64,000 nt of DNA from Acanthochromis polyacanthus (GCF_021347895.1 NC_067136.1:6199066-6263065), one strand, 5' to 3'; shown: positions 36,816 to 48,022, numbered from the stretch's first letter. The notes: a model not told the origin generated them from the sequence alone. Made by a program: numbers and translations.

Positions 36816-37860
36816 TTTTGGATGGCGGACAAGATGGCGCCGCTGTGTTTGGCCTGCCACTTGCTCCTCTGTGCCCCGCTGTCTTATGGATTTGTAGTCG
36901 TGTCATCGGCTATTGCATATGACCGAGCAACGCTTCTGGAATTGCATTTTCCGTTTAATCATCTTATTAATGGACAATTCTACAAACCTCCGCCACCACT
37001 GCTGTCATCAATTCCTGCCTTCCTTAGTCGCCGTGTCTGCCCACTTCCAGGTAGTAAGCGCCGCAGGAGACGTTGTCTGAGAGGAGGGCTACATGTCAGG
37101 TTTCAGTCTTACATGGATTTACCTTGGATTAGGAGTGGTGAGCTGTGGCCTGCCTGCGCCGTCCCCAATGGAGCCCGTGAATGCTACCGCTGGCTTCGTC
37201 CTGTTGGCCCGGACACCGCCATCTCAGTTGGTGTTGGGTGGAGAAATCCTCGCACGGCCGCATCCTGGAAAACCTCTGCCCGATTACTCGTGCGACAGCG
37301 TTGTCTGCCGCCTCATCCACGCTCCGCATGGGGTTTTGCAATGACAGATCGATCAACAAGAAAATGTTTGTCTTCAACGATATCATCTCCTCCCACAATC
37401 TTGACTTCCTCTTCCTCATGGAAACGTGGCTGCCACCAGGTGATGTCAGTCTGTTCTCGCAGGTCCTCCCCTCCGGCTACCGGTTCCTAAACTCCCCGAG
37501 GCAAATGGGGAGGGCTGGGGGGATAGCCACCACATACAAACAGTCCTTGAAGTGCCGCCAACTGTCCACCAGGGGGTACTCCAGTTTTGAGCTCCAAGTA
37601 TTTGTACTGACTCTGCCCTGTCCCATTCTGTGTGCTGTCACCTATCGGCCGCCGAAACTGAAAAAGGATTTCCTGAGTGAGTTTTCCGATTTTCTAGCGG
37701 AGTTTATGCCAAAGTTTGAAAACATTCTAATCTGTGGGGACTTTAACATCCCCATTTGCTGCCCCTCAGATGAGTTGGCCAATAACTTTAAATCTCTCTT
37801 AGACTCTCTGGATCTCACACAGTCTGTCTCTGGTCCCACTCATAGGTTAGGTCATACATT
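36816..37860 (+). pseudogene. LINE 5' region and endonuclease domain (split copy)
   Basis: The segment starts at GGATGGCGGACAAGATGGCG, a typical LINE 5' end. From about 37330 it encodes an APE-type endonuclease: METWLPPGD with the catalytic Glu, TYRPPKLKK, ICGDFNIPIC, and GPTHRLGHTL. At TACATT (37855-37860) the frame is cut by the 5.24-kb L2. It continues at 43101 as HTLDLMISREI, so the two halves belong together. The upstream 36822-37300 frame is shifted. The family is CR1/L2/Rex-like. Confidence 0.82.
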
Positions 37861-38047
37861 ATCAATCAATCAATCAGAGTTTATTTCTATAGCACTTTTC
37901 ATACAAAAGTAGCGCAAAGTGCTTAACAAGTTAAAAACAAACAATAAAAAACAATAAAAAGACAATGGCCCACATCCCTCCCAAACCCTGCCCCACAGCA
38001 TACTTCCTAAGACACAGACATACACACACAGACAGTCACACAGCCAT

Positions 38048-38079
<32 letters not shown>

Positions 38080-38523
38080 TTTAGTCAAAGAAATAATAGT
38101 GTCTGTTGGCTGAGAGCAGAAGCACCTGAAAGAGGAAACACCATCATTGAGAGCCGCCCGCACCTGGTGCAGCAGCAGGCCCCGTCAGGCCCAACAGGCC
38201 AGCTAGCTCCAGGACCATTAGGCCCAGGCCCTGCCAAAGCCCCAGATGCAGACGGCTCCCCACTGAGGAAACACTGGAGTCTAAAATAGACGTGTTAAAA
38301 ATAACATGCAAAACTACAAATTGAAGAATAAAATAGCTACTAAAAGATAAAGAATAGTAAAATAGTAAATAAATAGTAAAATAAATGGTAAAATAGATAG
38401 TAAAATAAATACTAAAATAGTGAAATAATAAAATAGTATACAAAATAATAAAATAAAGTATAAATAAAAGCAAAACCAGGGAATAAACAGAATAAATCAA
38501 GGCATTAAGATAAAATAAAAGCA

Positions 38524-41500
38524 TTACATAAAAGCCAGTTTAAAAAGGTGAGTCTAGAGCCTGCGTTTAAAAGTCTCTACGTTCTCTACAGCCCTCAGGT
38601 CCTCTGGCAGGCTGTTCCACAGGCGAGGGCCATAATGATGAAAAGCTGCCTCGCCATGTGTCACTGTATTCACCTTGGGAATTGTTAAAAGGCCAGTGCC
38701 AGAGGACCTGAGGGTCCGTGAGGGTTCATAAGGTAAAAGTAGATCAGATAAATATGAAGGCCCAAGACCATTAATACATTTAAAAACTGTTAGAATAATT
38801 TTAAAATCTACCCTGAAGCACACAGGGAGCCAATGCAGTGATTTTAAAACTGGTGTAATGTGGTCCCGCTTTCTGGTCTTCGTCAGGACTCGTGCAGCTG
38901 AGTTCTGCAATAATTGGAGGTGAGAGATAGTTTTCTTGGGAAGACCAGAAAGCAGAGAATTACAGTAGTCCATTCTACTGGAAATAAAAGCATGCATTAA
39001 CATCTCTGTGTTTGCTAGAGAGAGAAATGGGCGGACTCTGGCTATATTCTTTAAATGGTAAAAACCTGTTTTAGTTACTTGTTTAAGATGAGGTATAAAA
39101 TTAAGCTCAGAGTCAAAAATGACGCCCAGATTTTTTACAGAAACAGAGGGTTTAAAAGATAGCGAAGACAGTTTTCAGAAAAGTTTCTCTCTCTTGGCTT
39201 CAGGGCCGATAACTAAAACCTCAGTCTTGTCCTGGTTGAGCTGCAAGAAATTCTCTGCCATCCAAGATTTGATGTCTAAAATACAGTTAAAAAGGGCATC
39301 GACTGGCCCTGTGTCATCGGGAGACACGGCAATGTAAAGTTGAGTATCATCAGCGTAGCTGTGAAAACTGATTCCGTGTCTCCTGGTGACATCTCCAAGT
39401 GGGAGCATGTATAAGTTAAAAAGAATGGGACCTAAAATTGAGCCTTGAGGCACGCCATATTTCATTTTATGGACATCTGATGAGCATGTATCCAAACTTA
39501 CCAGAAAACTTCTGTCAGAGAGATAGGAGTAAAACCATTTTAAAACAGTCCCAGAGAGGCCAACCAGGTGTTTAAGTCTAGATAAAAGAATTGGGTGATC
39601 TACTGTGTCAAAGGCTGCACTTAAGTCCAGTAGCACCAGAACAGAAAGTTTATGGGAGTCTAAATTACTCCTGAGGTCGTTAACAATTTTTAACAAAGCC
39701 GTCTCTGTGCTGTGGTTCGTCCTAAAACCTGACTGAAATTTTTCTAAAATATTGTGTCTTTTTAAAAAAGCATTCAGCTGAGTAAAAACTATTTTCTCTA
39801 AAACTTTGCTTAAAAATGGTAAGTTGGATACTGGTCTGTAATTATTAAAAATAGCAGGATCCAGATTCTTCAGAAGGGGCCTCACCACTGCCGTTTTAAA
39901 AGCAGCAGGGAAGACCCCTGTCTGAAGGGAGCAATTCATGATGTTTAAAAGCTCGTCTTCAAGATGCCCACAAAATGTCTTAAAAAATGAAGTGGGGATG
40001 GGATCTAAAAGACAGGTTGTTGAGTTCATTTGGGATAAAATTCTACCAAATGTGCTTGCATCAACCAGGTCAAAACTGTCCAGTGTTTCCTCAGTTAAAG
40101 ACAGAGTCGCAGAAGCAGTAAAAGTAGAGGCAGTTTTAAGATTTGATAAAATGCTAGATCTAATGGACTCTGTCTTCCTTCCGAAGTGGAATGCAAATTC
40201 CTCACAGAGTGTGTTACTTATGAAGCCCTTATAATTATTGGAAGTGGGGTTGAGTAGTTTGTCGATGGTTGAGAAAAGAAATTTGGTATTGTTTTTGTGA
40301 CTGGCAATCAGTTTTGAGAAGTAGTTGTTTCGGGCTTGCTTAAGTGCACTGTTGTATGTTTTTACTAGATCACGAAATATTTGATAATTTACTGTCAATT
40401 TGTTTTTCCTCCATTTTCTCTCCGCTGCTCTGCATTTCCTCTTCAGTGTTTTTGTTTCCTCAGTCCTCCATGGTGGTATGTTTTTTATATGTATCTGTTT
40501 TGTTACAAAGGGAGCAGCTGAGTCGAGGCTTGACTTGAGTTTACAGTTAAAATAGTCAACAATAAAATCGCAGGGAGCTGGTAGAAAAGCAGGAGGATAG
40601 TTCTCTAAAATGTCTAAAAAATCTGCAGCCACTACAGAAGTCAAATAGCGCTTCCTCACAGTTCTCACAGGGGTCTCCTGTTGGATAAAACCAGTGACTC
40701 CAAAAAACACACAGAAATGGTCGGACACAGCCAAGTCAACAACAGAGGACACACTGATGGACAGAGGACCGTGACTAATGACCAGGTCCAGAGTGTGTCC
40801 CCTGTTGTGAGTCGGCTGTGTGACGTGTTGTCTAAAATCCAAGCAATTAAGAACATCAATAAAATCTTTAGACATAGGATCAGACAGCTTATCTACATGT
40901 AAGTTAAAATCACCAGTAATAATGATCCTGTCATACGTGCTGTGAATTATTGTTAAAAACTCAGAGAATTCATTGTTAAAAGCAGCACATTGTTTTGGTG
41001 GTCTGTATATTGTGATGCATAAAATTGAGGGATTGTTAAAAGTAAAGGCATGGTATTCGAAAGTGGTGTACTGATCAAATAAAATTTCTTTAACTGAGAA
41101 TAAACCAGAAATGATTGATGCAGTGCCACCACCTCTCCTACCATGCCTTAATGAAAACACAGAGTTAAAATTTGGTGGGGAGGCCTCTGCGAGAACTGCT
41201 GATGCATCTGCCCCCAGCCAAGTTTCAGTTAAAAACAAGAAGTCAACATGGTTATCTAAAATCAAATCGTTAATAATAAAAGTTTTACCGGAAAGAGGGC
41301 GTGAATTTAAAAGTGCCATGTTTATGGTTACTGCTGTCTTTTGATCTGTGATGGGTGGTGGGAAGGCGAGATTGTCCTTGTTTATAGTTCTGATGCTGCG
41401 ACAACTGGGTCTGATACTATTTCTGTTTGTGATGATGACGGGAATCGATGAGTAGAGAGGGTCAGCGGTGAGACTGCAGGTGGAGCCGGTTGTGTTGTGA

Positions 41501-41532
41501 GTGGTGGTGACAGTACCTGGGTCGTGTGGCAT
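38524..41532 (-). pseudogene. L2-like ORF2: endonuclease-reverse transcriptase with two stops
   Basis: The frame encodes an APE-like endonuclease (LFLTETWLG, ITGDFNLHVD, HTLDLVISHG, VSDHFCVFFG). The reverse transcriptase follows (KFQSGFRTNHSTET, LDLSAAFDTVDH, VPQGSILGPILF, FHSYADDTQLY at about 39345-39358) and then the C-terminal YGPRLWNSLPEDLR. This protein nicks the target and copies the LINE RNA. An in-frame TGA at 39175-39177, with the same frame continuing after it, and a TAG at 38554-38556, ten codons before the expected TAA at 38524, are the only breaks seen. Both could be single-base changes. The start ATG at 41532 or a downstream Met are both possible. Confidence 0.9.
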
Positions 41533-41538
41533 CAGGAG

Positions 41539-42783
41539 TCAGGAACGTGAAGAAGAAGGTGGTAGTGACGTGACTGATAATGATCCGAGCTGAACAGGTG
41601 GATGGTGATTGACCATGTGGTTATTGAGGGAGAAGTGAATGTTGGAGTAGAGCAGCCAGGCGTCACGGGGATTCAAGTGGAGGCCATCCTGTTTAAAAGC
41701 GTCCCTGCGCTCCCATAAAAGATTAAAATTGTCAATAAAAAACACACCGTGCTGGCGACAGGCGGTGGAGAGCCAGGTGTGGAGGCTCAGGAGCCTGGAG
41801 GAGCGGCCGATCCCGCGGCCGACAGTCGGCACAGGACCAGAGATGAAAGGTAGTACATCAAATTGTTTTAGGGCCTGAAAGAGCCGGGTGAAATCATTTT
41901 TAAGCATTTCTGATTGTCGTTTCTTTGTGTCGTTTGCGCCCACGTGAACGACCACCGCTTTGACAGAGGGGTGTGCCTCCAGTACTTCGTGGACCTTGGT
42001 GGCGATGTCATTCACTGTGGCAGCGGGGTAGCACAGCGTGGTGGAGAGGCGAGACCTCACATGTCTGACGGTGAAGTCTCCGATGATCACCCGACGATGT
42101 GGACTCCTGATGGCATCTGGTGGCCTTTCGGCGGTGGCATTTACCGGAGCGGGCTGAGTGGCCGTCCCAAGGTCTGGTAAAGTTTCTCCTGGGTTCCTGC
42201 TCCTGGGAACCAGAGGGCAGGATGGACCAAACGCAGTCGGGTTTGGCCGCGGGGTGAACACAAAAGCTGCTGGTTTTCGTAGAGTAGAGTGAGCCGCTGC
42301 CGAAACTGTGCTCCGGTGCAGTGCCGAGGGGGGAGCAGACCGTCTTCGCCCGGGCGGCCGCAGCGAGTCACGAGACAATGGTGGGAATTCCTCTTCATCC
42401 AGGACCGCAAACCTGTTTGACAGGCAGATATCCTGGGCTGGTGGAGGAGGACAGGGTGGTGAGAGCCTCAGTGATCCGCCACGGCGGTGAGCTGGGCGCC
42501 ATGGGGCCGGCTGCCCCGGAGTAGAGCACCGGAGAGACTTGGGCTTGGCTCCAAGAGGTGCCCACTGGTCCCCGGTGGGCGAGCCGGTCCATGGCACGGT
42601 GTCGTCCAGGGGTCCTCCTCTGGCTCCAGCAGCGCTGGATCCCTGCGCTAGCATGGAGTCAATGAGGCGCTCATCTTCCCCGATCTGATGGAGAAGGGAG
42701 ACCCTGGTTTCCAGTTCGGCGACTTTTTGACTGAGCCGAAAACAGCCATCGCAGGGGCCAGGTGGAGAGGTGAGTGGTGGCAT
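41539..42783 (-). CDS. L2-like ORF1 with esterase (SGNH) domain
   Basis: The intact 414-codon frame encodes an N-terminal coiled-coil-like stretch (KVAELETRVSLLHQIGEDER) and a long low-complexity Pro/Arg/Ser middle with LSNRFAVLDEEEFPPL. A C-terminal SGNH-hydrolase domain follows: VIIGDFTVRHV (block I), VVVHVGANDTKK (block III, Gly-x-Asn-Asp) and DGLHLNPRDAW (block V, Asp-x-x-His). ORF1 proteins of L2/CR1 elements of fish are known to carry such esterase domains and to bind RNA. The nucleophile serine expected in GDS is phenylalanine here (GDF), explainable by one C-to-T change, so the esterase is probably inactive. It ends 6 nt before ORF2. Confidence 0.88.
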   Translation of the reverse strand: MPPLTSPPGPCDGCFRLSQKVAELETRVSLLHQIGEDERLIDSMLAQGSSAAGARGGPLDDTVPWTGSPTGDQWAPLGAKPKSLRCSTPGQPAPWRPAHRRGGSLRLSPPCPPPPAQDICLSNRFAVLDEEEFPPLSRDSLRPPGRRRSAPPSALHRSTVSAAAHSTLRKPAAFVFTPRPNPTAFGPSCPLVPRSRNPGETLPDLGTATQPAPVNATAERPPDAIRSPHRRVIIGDFTVRHVRSRLSTTLCYPAATVNDIATKVHEVLEAHPSVKAVVVHVGANDTKKRQSEMLKNDFTRLFQALKQFDVLPFISGPVPTVGRGIGRSSRLLSLHTWLSTACRQHGVFFIDNFNLLWERRDAFKQDGLHLNPRDAWLLYSNIHFSLNNHMVNHHPPVQLGSLSVTSLPPSSSRS

Positions 42784-43100
42784 GCTCCGTTGTCAGGAGG
42801 AAGCTTGTTTTGCTTTTGCTAGCGAAAAGTAAGCTCTACGGCTAGTGCTAGCTGGGCCCAACGACGGCTAATGCTAGCCAAGTTGACAGAACCGTCTTTC
42901 CTTCTCCGTGCAAACAGTGTAACAGAGGCTTAGGATGTTAATAATAAAAGTTTTACTGGAAAGTAAAAGCTTAGAAGACCACTCTACGGCCTCAAACAGT
43001 TTCTCCAGATGATGCAGAGACTTGAGGCCAGTCTCTGGGCATACCACGCCTGGAGCTCCAGTCAGAGTTTGAAGCCTCCTTCAACACAGCTCACTTGTTG

Positions 43101-44354
43101 TACATTAGACCTAATGATTTCTCGGGAGATAATAGTGTCAATCTGTGAGTTGTAAGCTCTCCTCATCACTGATCACTGTCTTATACAGTTTGGCATCTGC
43201 GCTGTTCCACCTGCGCCCACACCTACTGCCCCCCAACGTCGCCGCATCTTTACCTCATCTGTAGTAAAGGATTTTTCGGTTGCCTTCTCTGCATTTGACC
43301 TTTGCTCTGTGCCTGAACTGACATCTCCTTTTTGTCCAGACCGTTTCCTTTCCGCCTTCCACTCCACCTGCTCCCAGATCCTGGACTCTGTAGCACCTTT
43401 TAAAGCTGTATCTACTAGAACTACTTCTGTCCCATGGCTCAATGAAACAACTCAAGCCCTGAAGCTTCAGTGTAGACAAGCGGAGCGTAAATGGAAGAAG
43501 GACAGGTTACAGGTGTCACTGGACATTTTTAGAGACAGTCTCGCCACTTTTCAGAGAGCAATAGGGGATGCTAAAGGGCAGTACCTTTCCAACCTCATCA
43601 GCAATAATAGCCACCGCCCTGGAGTACTGTTCAAAACCATTAACTCTGTAATCAATCCTGTGTCTGTTGTTCTGAATGATGTTTCTGTGCAAACCTGCAA
43701 TGCTTTTAAGCAATACTTTTTGGACGAATTTTTGTCTATTAGGCAAGCTATCACACGTGTTCCTACAGCTTTTACATCCACTCCTGCTGCACAATGTGTG
43801 TTTGAGAATTTTGAACCTGTCACTCTTGTGGACCTCAAAAAAAGCTGTCCAGGAGTTGAAGTCTACTACCTGTGCGCCAGACGCTGTCCCTGCTCGGATT
43901 ACAAAGGAGGCCGTTGACATCTTAGGCCCATGTCTCGTTTCCTTCATAAACAGCTGTTTTAGTTTGGGCACTGTGCCAGCTGCTCTCAAGCACGCCATTG
44001 TTAAACCGCTGCTTTAAAAAAAACAGCCTGGATCCCTCCCTTTTGTCTAATTTCTCACCTGGCTTTTTTTGTCCAAACTGATGGAGAAGCTTGTTTTTTC
44101 ACAGCTTCTGTCTCACCTTAATTCTAATGGTATTGTGTACAAATTTCAATCAGGCTTCAGGTCGAGACATAGCACCGAGTCTGCACTGTTGAGGGTCCAC
44201 AATGACATCTTGGCAGCTCTGGACAACAAAAGTTCTGTCGTCTTGGTGTTGCTAGATCGAACCGCTGCCTTTGATCCTGTCGATCATACCATCCTCATTT
44301 CCCGACTTCAACACACTGTAGCCTGCAGGGTTCAGTTCTCAGCTGGTTCTCCTG

Positions 44355-44355
<1 letters not shown>
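43101..44355 (+). pseudogene. Continuation of the split LINE: linker and start of RT
   Basis: After the TACATT duplication the endonuclease end (LDLMISREI, then ITDHCLIQFGICAVPPAP) and the inter-domain region (43309-43900: WLNETTQALKLQCRQAERKW...) follow, with frameshifts near 43145, 43850 and 44020. The reverse transcriptase starts with MEKLVFSQLLSHLNSNG, FQSGFRSRHSTESALL and VLLDRTAAFDPVDHTIL (Leu-Ser replaced by Asp-Arg). It stops at a TA repeat at 44356 against the next Tc1-like element, so the YADD region and 3' end are lost. Confidence 0.8.
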
Positions 44356-44397
<42 letters not shown>

Positions 44398-44399
44398 TA
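44356..44399. repeat. (TA)n microsatellite at the Tc1 insertion point
   Basis: About 20 TA units followed by ACATATATACA. Tc1 elements insert at TA, so such a run is a natural landing site; alternatively it expanded after insertion. Confidence 0.9.
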
Positions 44400-45966
44400 C
44401 ACACACGTGGACAAAATAGTTTGAACCCCTCGGTTAATGAAAGAAAAACTCACAATGGTCACAGAAATAATTTGAATCGGACAAAAGTAATAATAAATAA
44501 ACATTCTATGAAAATGAACAGAATTACTTTAAAAATAAACTCATCAAACAGACCTGGACAAAAATGAGGGTCCACTGAGAAAATACTGAAAATAATGTGA
44601 CCATAAGGACATGTTAAATCAAGGTGTGTCCTCTAATCAGCATCACAGTGTCTACAAACCTGTAATCTGTTTCTGGGCTTACAGTAGTCACTGTGCTGTT
44701 TGCTGACATGGTGTGTACCACACTAGACATGGACCAGAGGAAGACAAGGACAGAGCTGTCTCTGGAGATTAGAAAGAACATTATAGAGCAGCATGTTAAA
44801 GGTAAAGGCTGTAAGAGCATCTCCAAGCAGCTTGATGTTCCTGTGACTACAGTTATTATTCAGAAATGTAAGATCCATGGGACTGTAGCCAACCTCCCTG
44901 GAGGTGGCTGCAGGAGGAAAACTGATGACAGATGGAAGAGACGGATAACAGGAATGGTAAGAAAAGAGCCAAGAACAACCTCTAAAGACATTAAAGGTGA
45001 ACTCCACAGTGAAGGTACATCAGTGTCAGATCCACCATCCATCATTGTTTGAGCCAAAGAAAACAAATCCTAAAAAGCCAGACTGGAATTCTTCAAACTG
45101 CATGTTGACACAAAGCTTCTGGGAGAATGTCCTATGGACAGACGAGACAAAACTGGAACTTTACGACACATCAGCTCTGTGTTCACAGACGTTAAAATGA
45201 AGCATATGAAGAAAAGAACAGTGTCCCTGCTGTGGAACATGGAGGATCTGTTCTGTTCTGGAGCTATGAAGAAAAGAACAGTGTCCCTGCTGTGGAACAT
45301 GGAGGATCTGTTCTGTTCTGGAGCTGCTTTGCTGCATCTGGAACAGGGAGTCTGAATCTGTGCAGGAACAATGAAATCTGATGACTATCAAGGTATTCTA
45401 GAGAGAAATGTGCTGCCCAGTGTCAGAAAGCTTGGTCTCAGTCACAGGTCATGGGTCTGTAACAGGATAATGAGCCAAAACATACAGCTAAAAACAGACA
45501 AGAAAGGCTCAGAGGAAACATTGGACTTTTCTGAAGAGTCCTTCTATGAGCCCAGATCTAAATCCTACTGAACATCTGTGGAAGGAGCTGAAACATCTGG
45601 AGAAGGAACCCTTCAAAGCTGAGACACCTGGAGCATCTGCTGATGAGGAGTGGACCAAAATACCTGCTGAGAGGAGCAGAAGTCTCACTGACAGTTACAG
45701 GAATGGTTTGATTGCAGTGATCGCCTCAGAAGGTTGAGCAACAAAATACTAAGTTAAGGGGACCATCATTTTAGTCCAGGTCTGTTTCATGAGTTTATTT
45801 TTTAAATAATTCTGTTAAACCACAGTTAAAAGCAACGTATGATTTTCATTGGTTAATTTTCATAGAATTTTTATTTATTACTTTTGTCAGATTCAAATTA
45901 TTTCTGTGACCGTTGTGGGTTTTTCTTTCATTAACTGAGGGGTACCAACAGTTTTATCCACATGTG
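44400..45966 (+). mobile_element. Decayed relative of the 27072-28706 Tc1 element
   Basis: The ends ACACGTGGACAAAATAGTTT and GGTACCAACAGTTTTATCCA...TGTG resemble those of the intact copy at 27072. The transposase is broken into several frames: 44693-45052 (MDQRKTRTELSLEIRKN..., DNA-binding part), 45120-45180 ([16 protein letters not shown]), and 45546-45737 (SPDLNPTEHLWKELKH). The block with the second Asp (NRIMSQNIQLK) is mutated. A 60-bp exact tandem duplication lies at 45205-45264 and 45265-45324. The 3' TA is at 45967-45968. Confidence 0.88.
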
Positions 45967-46126
45967 TAGCTGCTGGTCATGTTAGCAACAATCACACCCA
46001 CAAATTCAAAACCATCCCCAAACCTGTTGTTACGGTAAAGTCTTTTCTCCAAAAAGGAGAAGAGACCAAGTTTCTAAGACGTGTGTTTACAGAACAACCT
46101 CTGAATAAATGAACATTATAACTCAC

Positions 46127-46190
46127 CTCTAGAGGAGCAGACCAGAGAACAGATGATCAGAAAGCATAACACCCGTGTTCCTGCTGCCAT
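46127..46190 (-). CDS. Candidate signal-peptide exon of the IgSF receptor
   Basis: On the minus strand ATG at 46190 opens MAAGTRVLCFLIICSLVCSS, a good hydrophobic signal peptide. It ends at AGAG/GTGAGT (donor at 46126-46121) in phase 1. That phase joins correctly to the V-like exons at 22679 and 19707, each starting with Ala-Gln after the junction, as in many IgSF receptors. The distance (23 kb) is large because transposons fill the gap. Whether this exon belongs to that gene or to a neighbouring lost copy is inference. Confidence 0.6.
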
Positions 46191-46197
46191 TTGACCG

Positions 46198-46229
<32 letters not shown>

Positions 46230-46449
46230 TTTTTCTTTTTCCTCTGAGCAACACTTCTATCGGGAACTATATCCAACAAAGAAATGAAAGTTTAATCAGA
46301 AACTACACATTAATGTCGTTTACCGATTGTTATTTTTCGGAAGGAAGCCGTGAGCTGCAGCATCAGCGTAGAGAAACAGGAAAACATGGCACTGATCGAA
46401 AAAGACGTCAACCTCAACAACGACGATCTGCAGGGTGGAGCTTCATTTC

Positions 46450-46795
46450 CAAACCATTATCCAAATCATTACTCGCTGAAATAAATCATTATTTTCCGTC
46501 ATTGAAACACCTAACAAACAAAAAATCAATAGAAGTATGGAATATTTATGAAGAACTGTTTTGTTAAAGAGATGCCTCTTTTTTTTAAAAGTTATGCAAT
46601 TGTCAGAATTCTTTTAGTTTTGTTTATTTTTTTGGTTTGCTTTTTTCCCTTGATTATTGTTCTTTTTTTTCTTCTCTCATTCTTTATTTGAATGTTTTAT
46701 TGTAACAAATGTCTGAAAGTTATCGGAATGAACTGTCTGTATATGCTGTAAATATAAATCTCACTGTAAATATGTACAATACACAATAAAAAAAA
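46450..46795 (+). mobile_element. Poly-A-tailed retroposed fragment with 11-bp target duplication
   Basis: AGCTTCATTTC occurs at 46439-46449 and at 46796-46806, and the insert ends in AATAAAAAAAAA just before the right copy. This is the signature of target-primed retroposition. The first 115 bases hold an open frame end (NHYFPSLKHLTNKKSIEVWN...ELFC) and the rest is T-rich 3' untranslated sequence. The source, a LINE or a gene transcript, was not identified. It split the 5' flank of the signal exon, which is uninterrupted in the paralogous copy at 47330-47375. Confidence 0.75.
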
Positions 46796-47085
46796 AGCTT
46801 CATTTCTGTAGTTCTGGTAAATCACGTGACTTCAGACTTTCACAGGAACAGGAGGACATTCATCATTTGTCTTTTTAGATCTAGAGGACACACTGATGAT
46901 TCCTCCTATTTGACTGGTTACATGAGATGTGCTGATTATTGACTGACTGATAAACCAAACGCTGCTAGTTTTATCATCAACATGCTCAGAGAACAAAAAG
47001 GAGAAAAGACCAAGTTTCTAAAATGTGTTTTTAGAAAGCAACCTCCTGAATATTAGATCTGAACGTATGAACATGTTTAACTCAC

Positions 47086-47149
47086 CTTCAGAGGAACAGA
47101 CCAGGAAACAGACGATCAGAGAGAATGACGCAGATGTTCAAGCAGACAT
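47086..47149 (-). pseudogene. Broken second copy of the signal-peptide exon
   Basis: This 64-nt segment is the same length as 46127-46190 and is flanked by the same kind of donor (TGAAG/GTGAGT). It reads ATG TCT GCT TGA, with a stop at codon 4, then a hydrophobic run ending SLIVCFLVCSS. The surrounding DNA (46985-47085 and 47150-47375) is similar to 46040-46126 and 46191-46440 plus 46807-46840, so a block of about 400 bp was duplicated. The stop makes this copy a likely pseudo-exon unless another ATG is used. Confidence 0.65.
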
Positions 47150-47375
47150 TTGATCGTCTTCTTCTTCTCGTGATCAGCACCTGGACTGGGAAAAATATCA
47201 AAGAAAGTTTTAAGTTTCAACAGTATACAGACGTTTACTGAAAATTAAGCCGTGATGTGCAGCGAAGTCAAGAAGCAGAGAATAAAGTCGCCGATAGAAA
47301 GACGTGACGCAGCGCTGACTGGAGGTGGAGCTTCATTTCTGTATTTCTGTTAAATCACGTGACTTCAGACTGACG

Positions 47376-48022
47376 TAAAAACATCCTACAGCTGCCCCTA
47401 TAGTAGCTCCTGTTCCCTGTATTACTCCTATAACTCAGACAGAATACTTGGTCATAACTGTGAGCGTCTGCAGTGAAACTAATCATGTCAGTAATTTCAG
47501 CCTCCTGGTTCTCGGTCCTTGAGACCCGGATCTGAACTAAGAAGCAGCTTCAGGACATCCACACTTTCTCTCTGTAAGTCACTTTGAACAAAACTGAAGC
47601 TCCCGTCAGACTCACCTGAAGCTGTTTATCTGCTTCATCTGTCACCTCAGACTTCCTGCTTGTTCATGTTTAAGGAATTCAAGGAGTCACGTGACCAAAT
47701 GGACCAATCAGTTCCTCCTTCAGTCAGCAGGATGTTTCTATGGAGAACAAATCATATGTTAATGCATTTATTTAACTGATCAGTGCAGCTTCTTATTGAT
47801 AACTGATAGCTGCACATTAAAACAGTTAAACTAACTGTAAACTTCATATATTTAAACATGATGTTGTGTTGAAGTGTCTTCAGGTCTGACTCTGTCTCAT
47901 AACGCAGGAAATCACTTTAATTTATGGACAAATCAAAGATAAATTCATGTTACTGATTGAATATTCCCTGTAATAAATGTAGGTAGATGTAGATATAACT
48001 ATATCTGTGTATTTATCTACAC
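47376..48022. other. No recognisable gene
   Basis: I see no exon-like frame, terminal repeats or RNA signature. It lies between the duplicated signal-exon block and the candidate ITIM exon. Confidence 0.35.

Larger units (their letters stand above)
37861..43100 (-). mobile_element. Nearly full-length L2-like LINE (5.24 kb)
   Basis: The minus-strand element is bounded by TACATT at 37855-37860 and 43101-43106. Its 3' end is the (ATTG)n tail beginning at 37861, preceded by GTGCTATAGAAATAAACTC. It contains ORF1 (42783-41539) and ORF2 (41532-38524) separated by only 6 nt, a 5' untranslated region of about 320 bp with several GCTAGC/GCTAAT motifs, and a 3' untranslated region of about 660 bp with a CA run near 38048-38080. 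A 29-bp piece at 42938-42966 repeats 41269-41296, a small internal rearrangement near the 5' end. Confidence 0.92.

Noticed and set aside
45967..46126. Continuation of the LINE beyond the decayed Tc1 at 44400-45966
   Set aside because: The sequence to the right matches the receptor intron block duplicated near 46985, not the LINE, so the LINE 3' part was lost.
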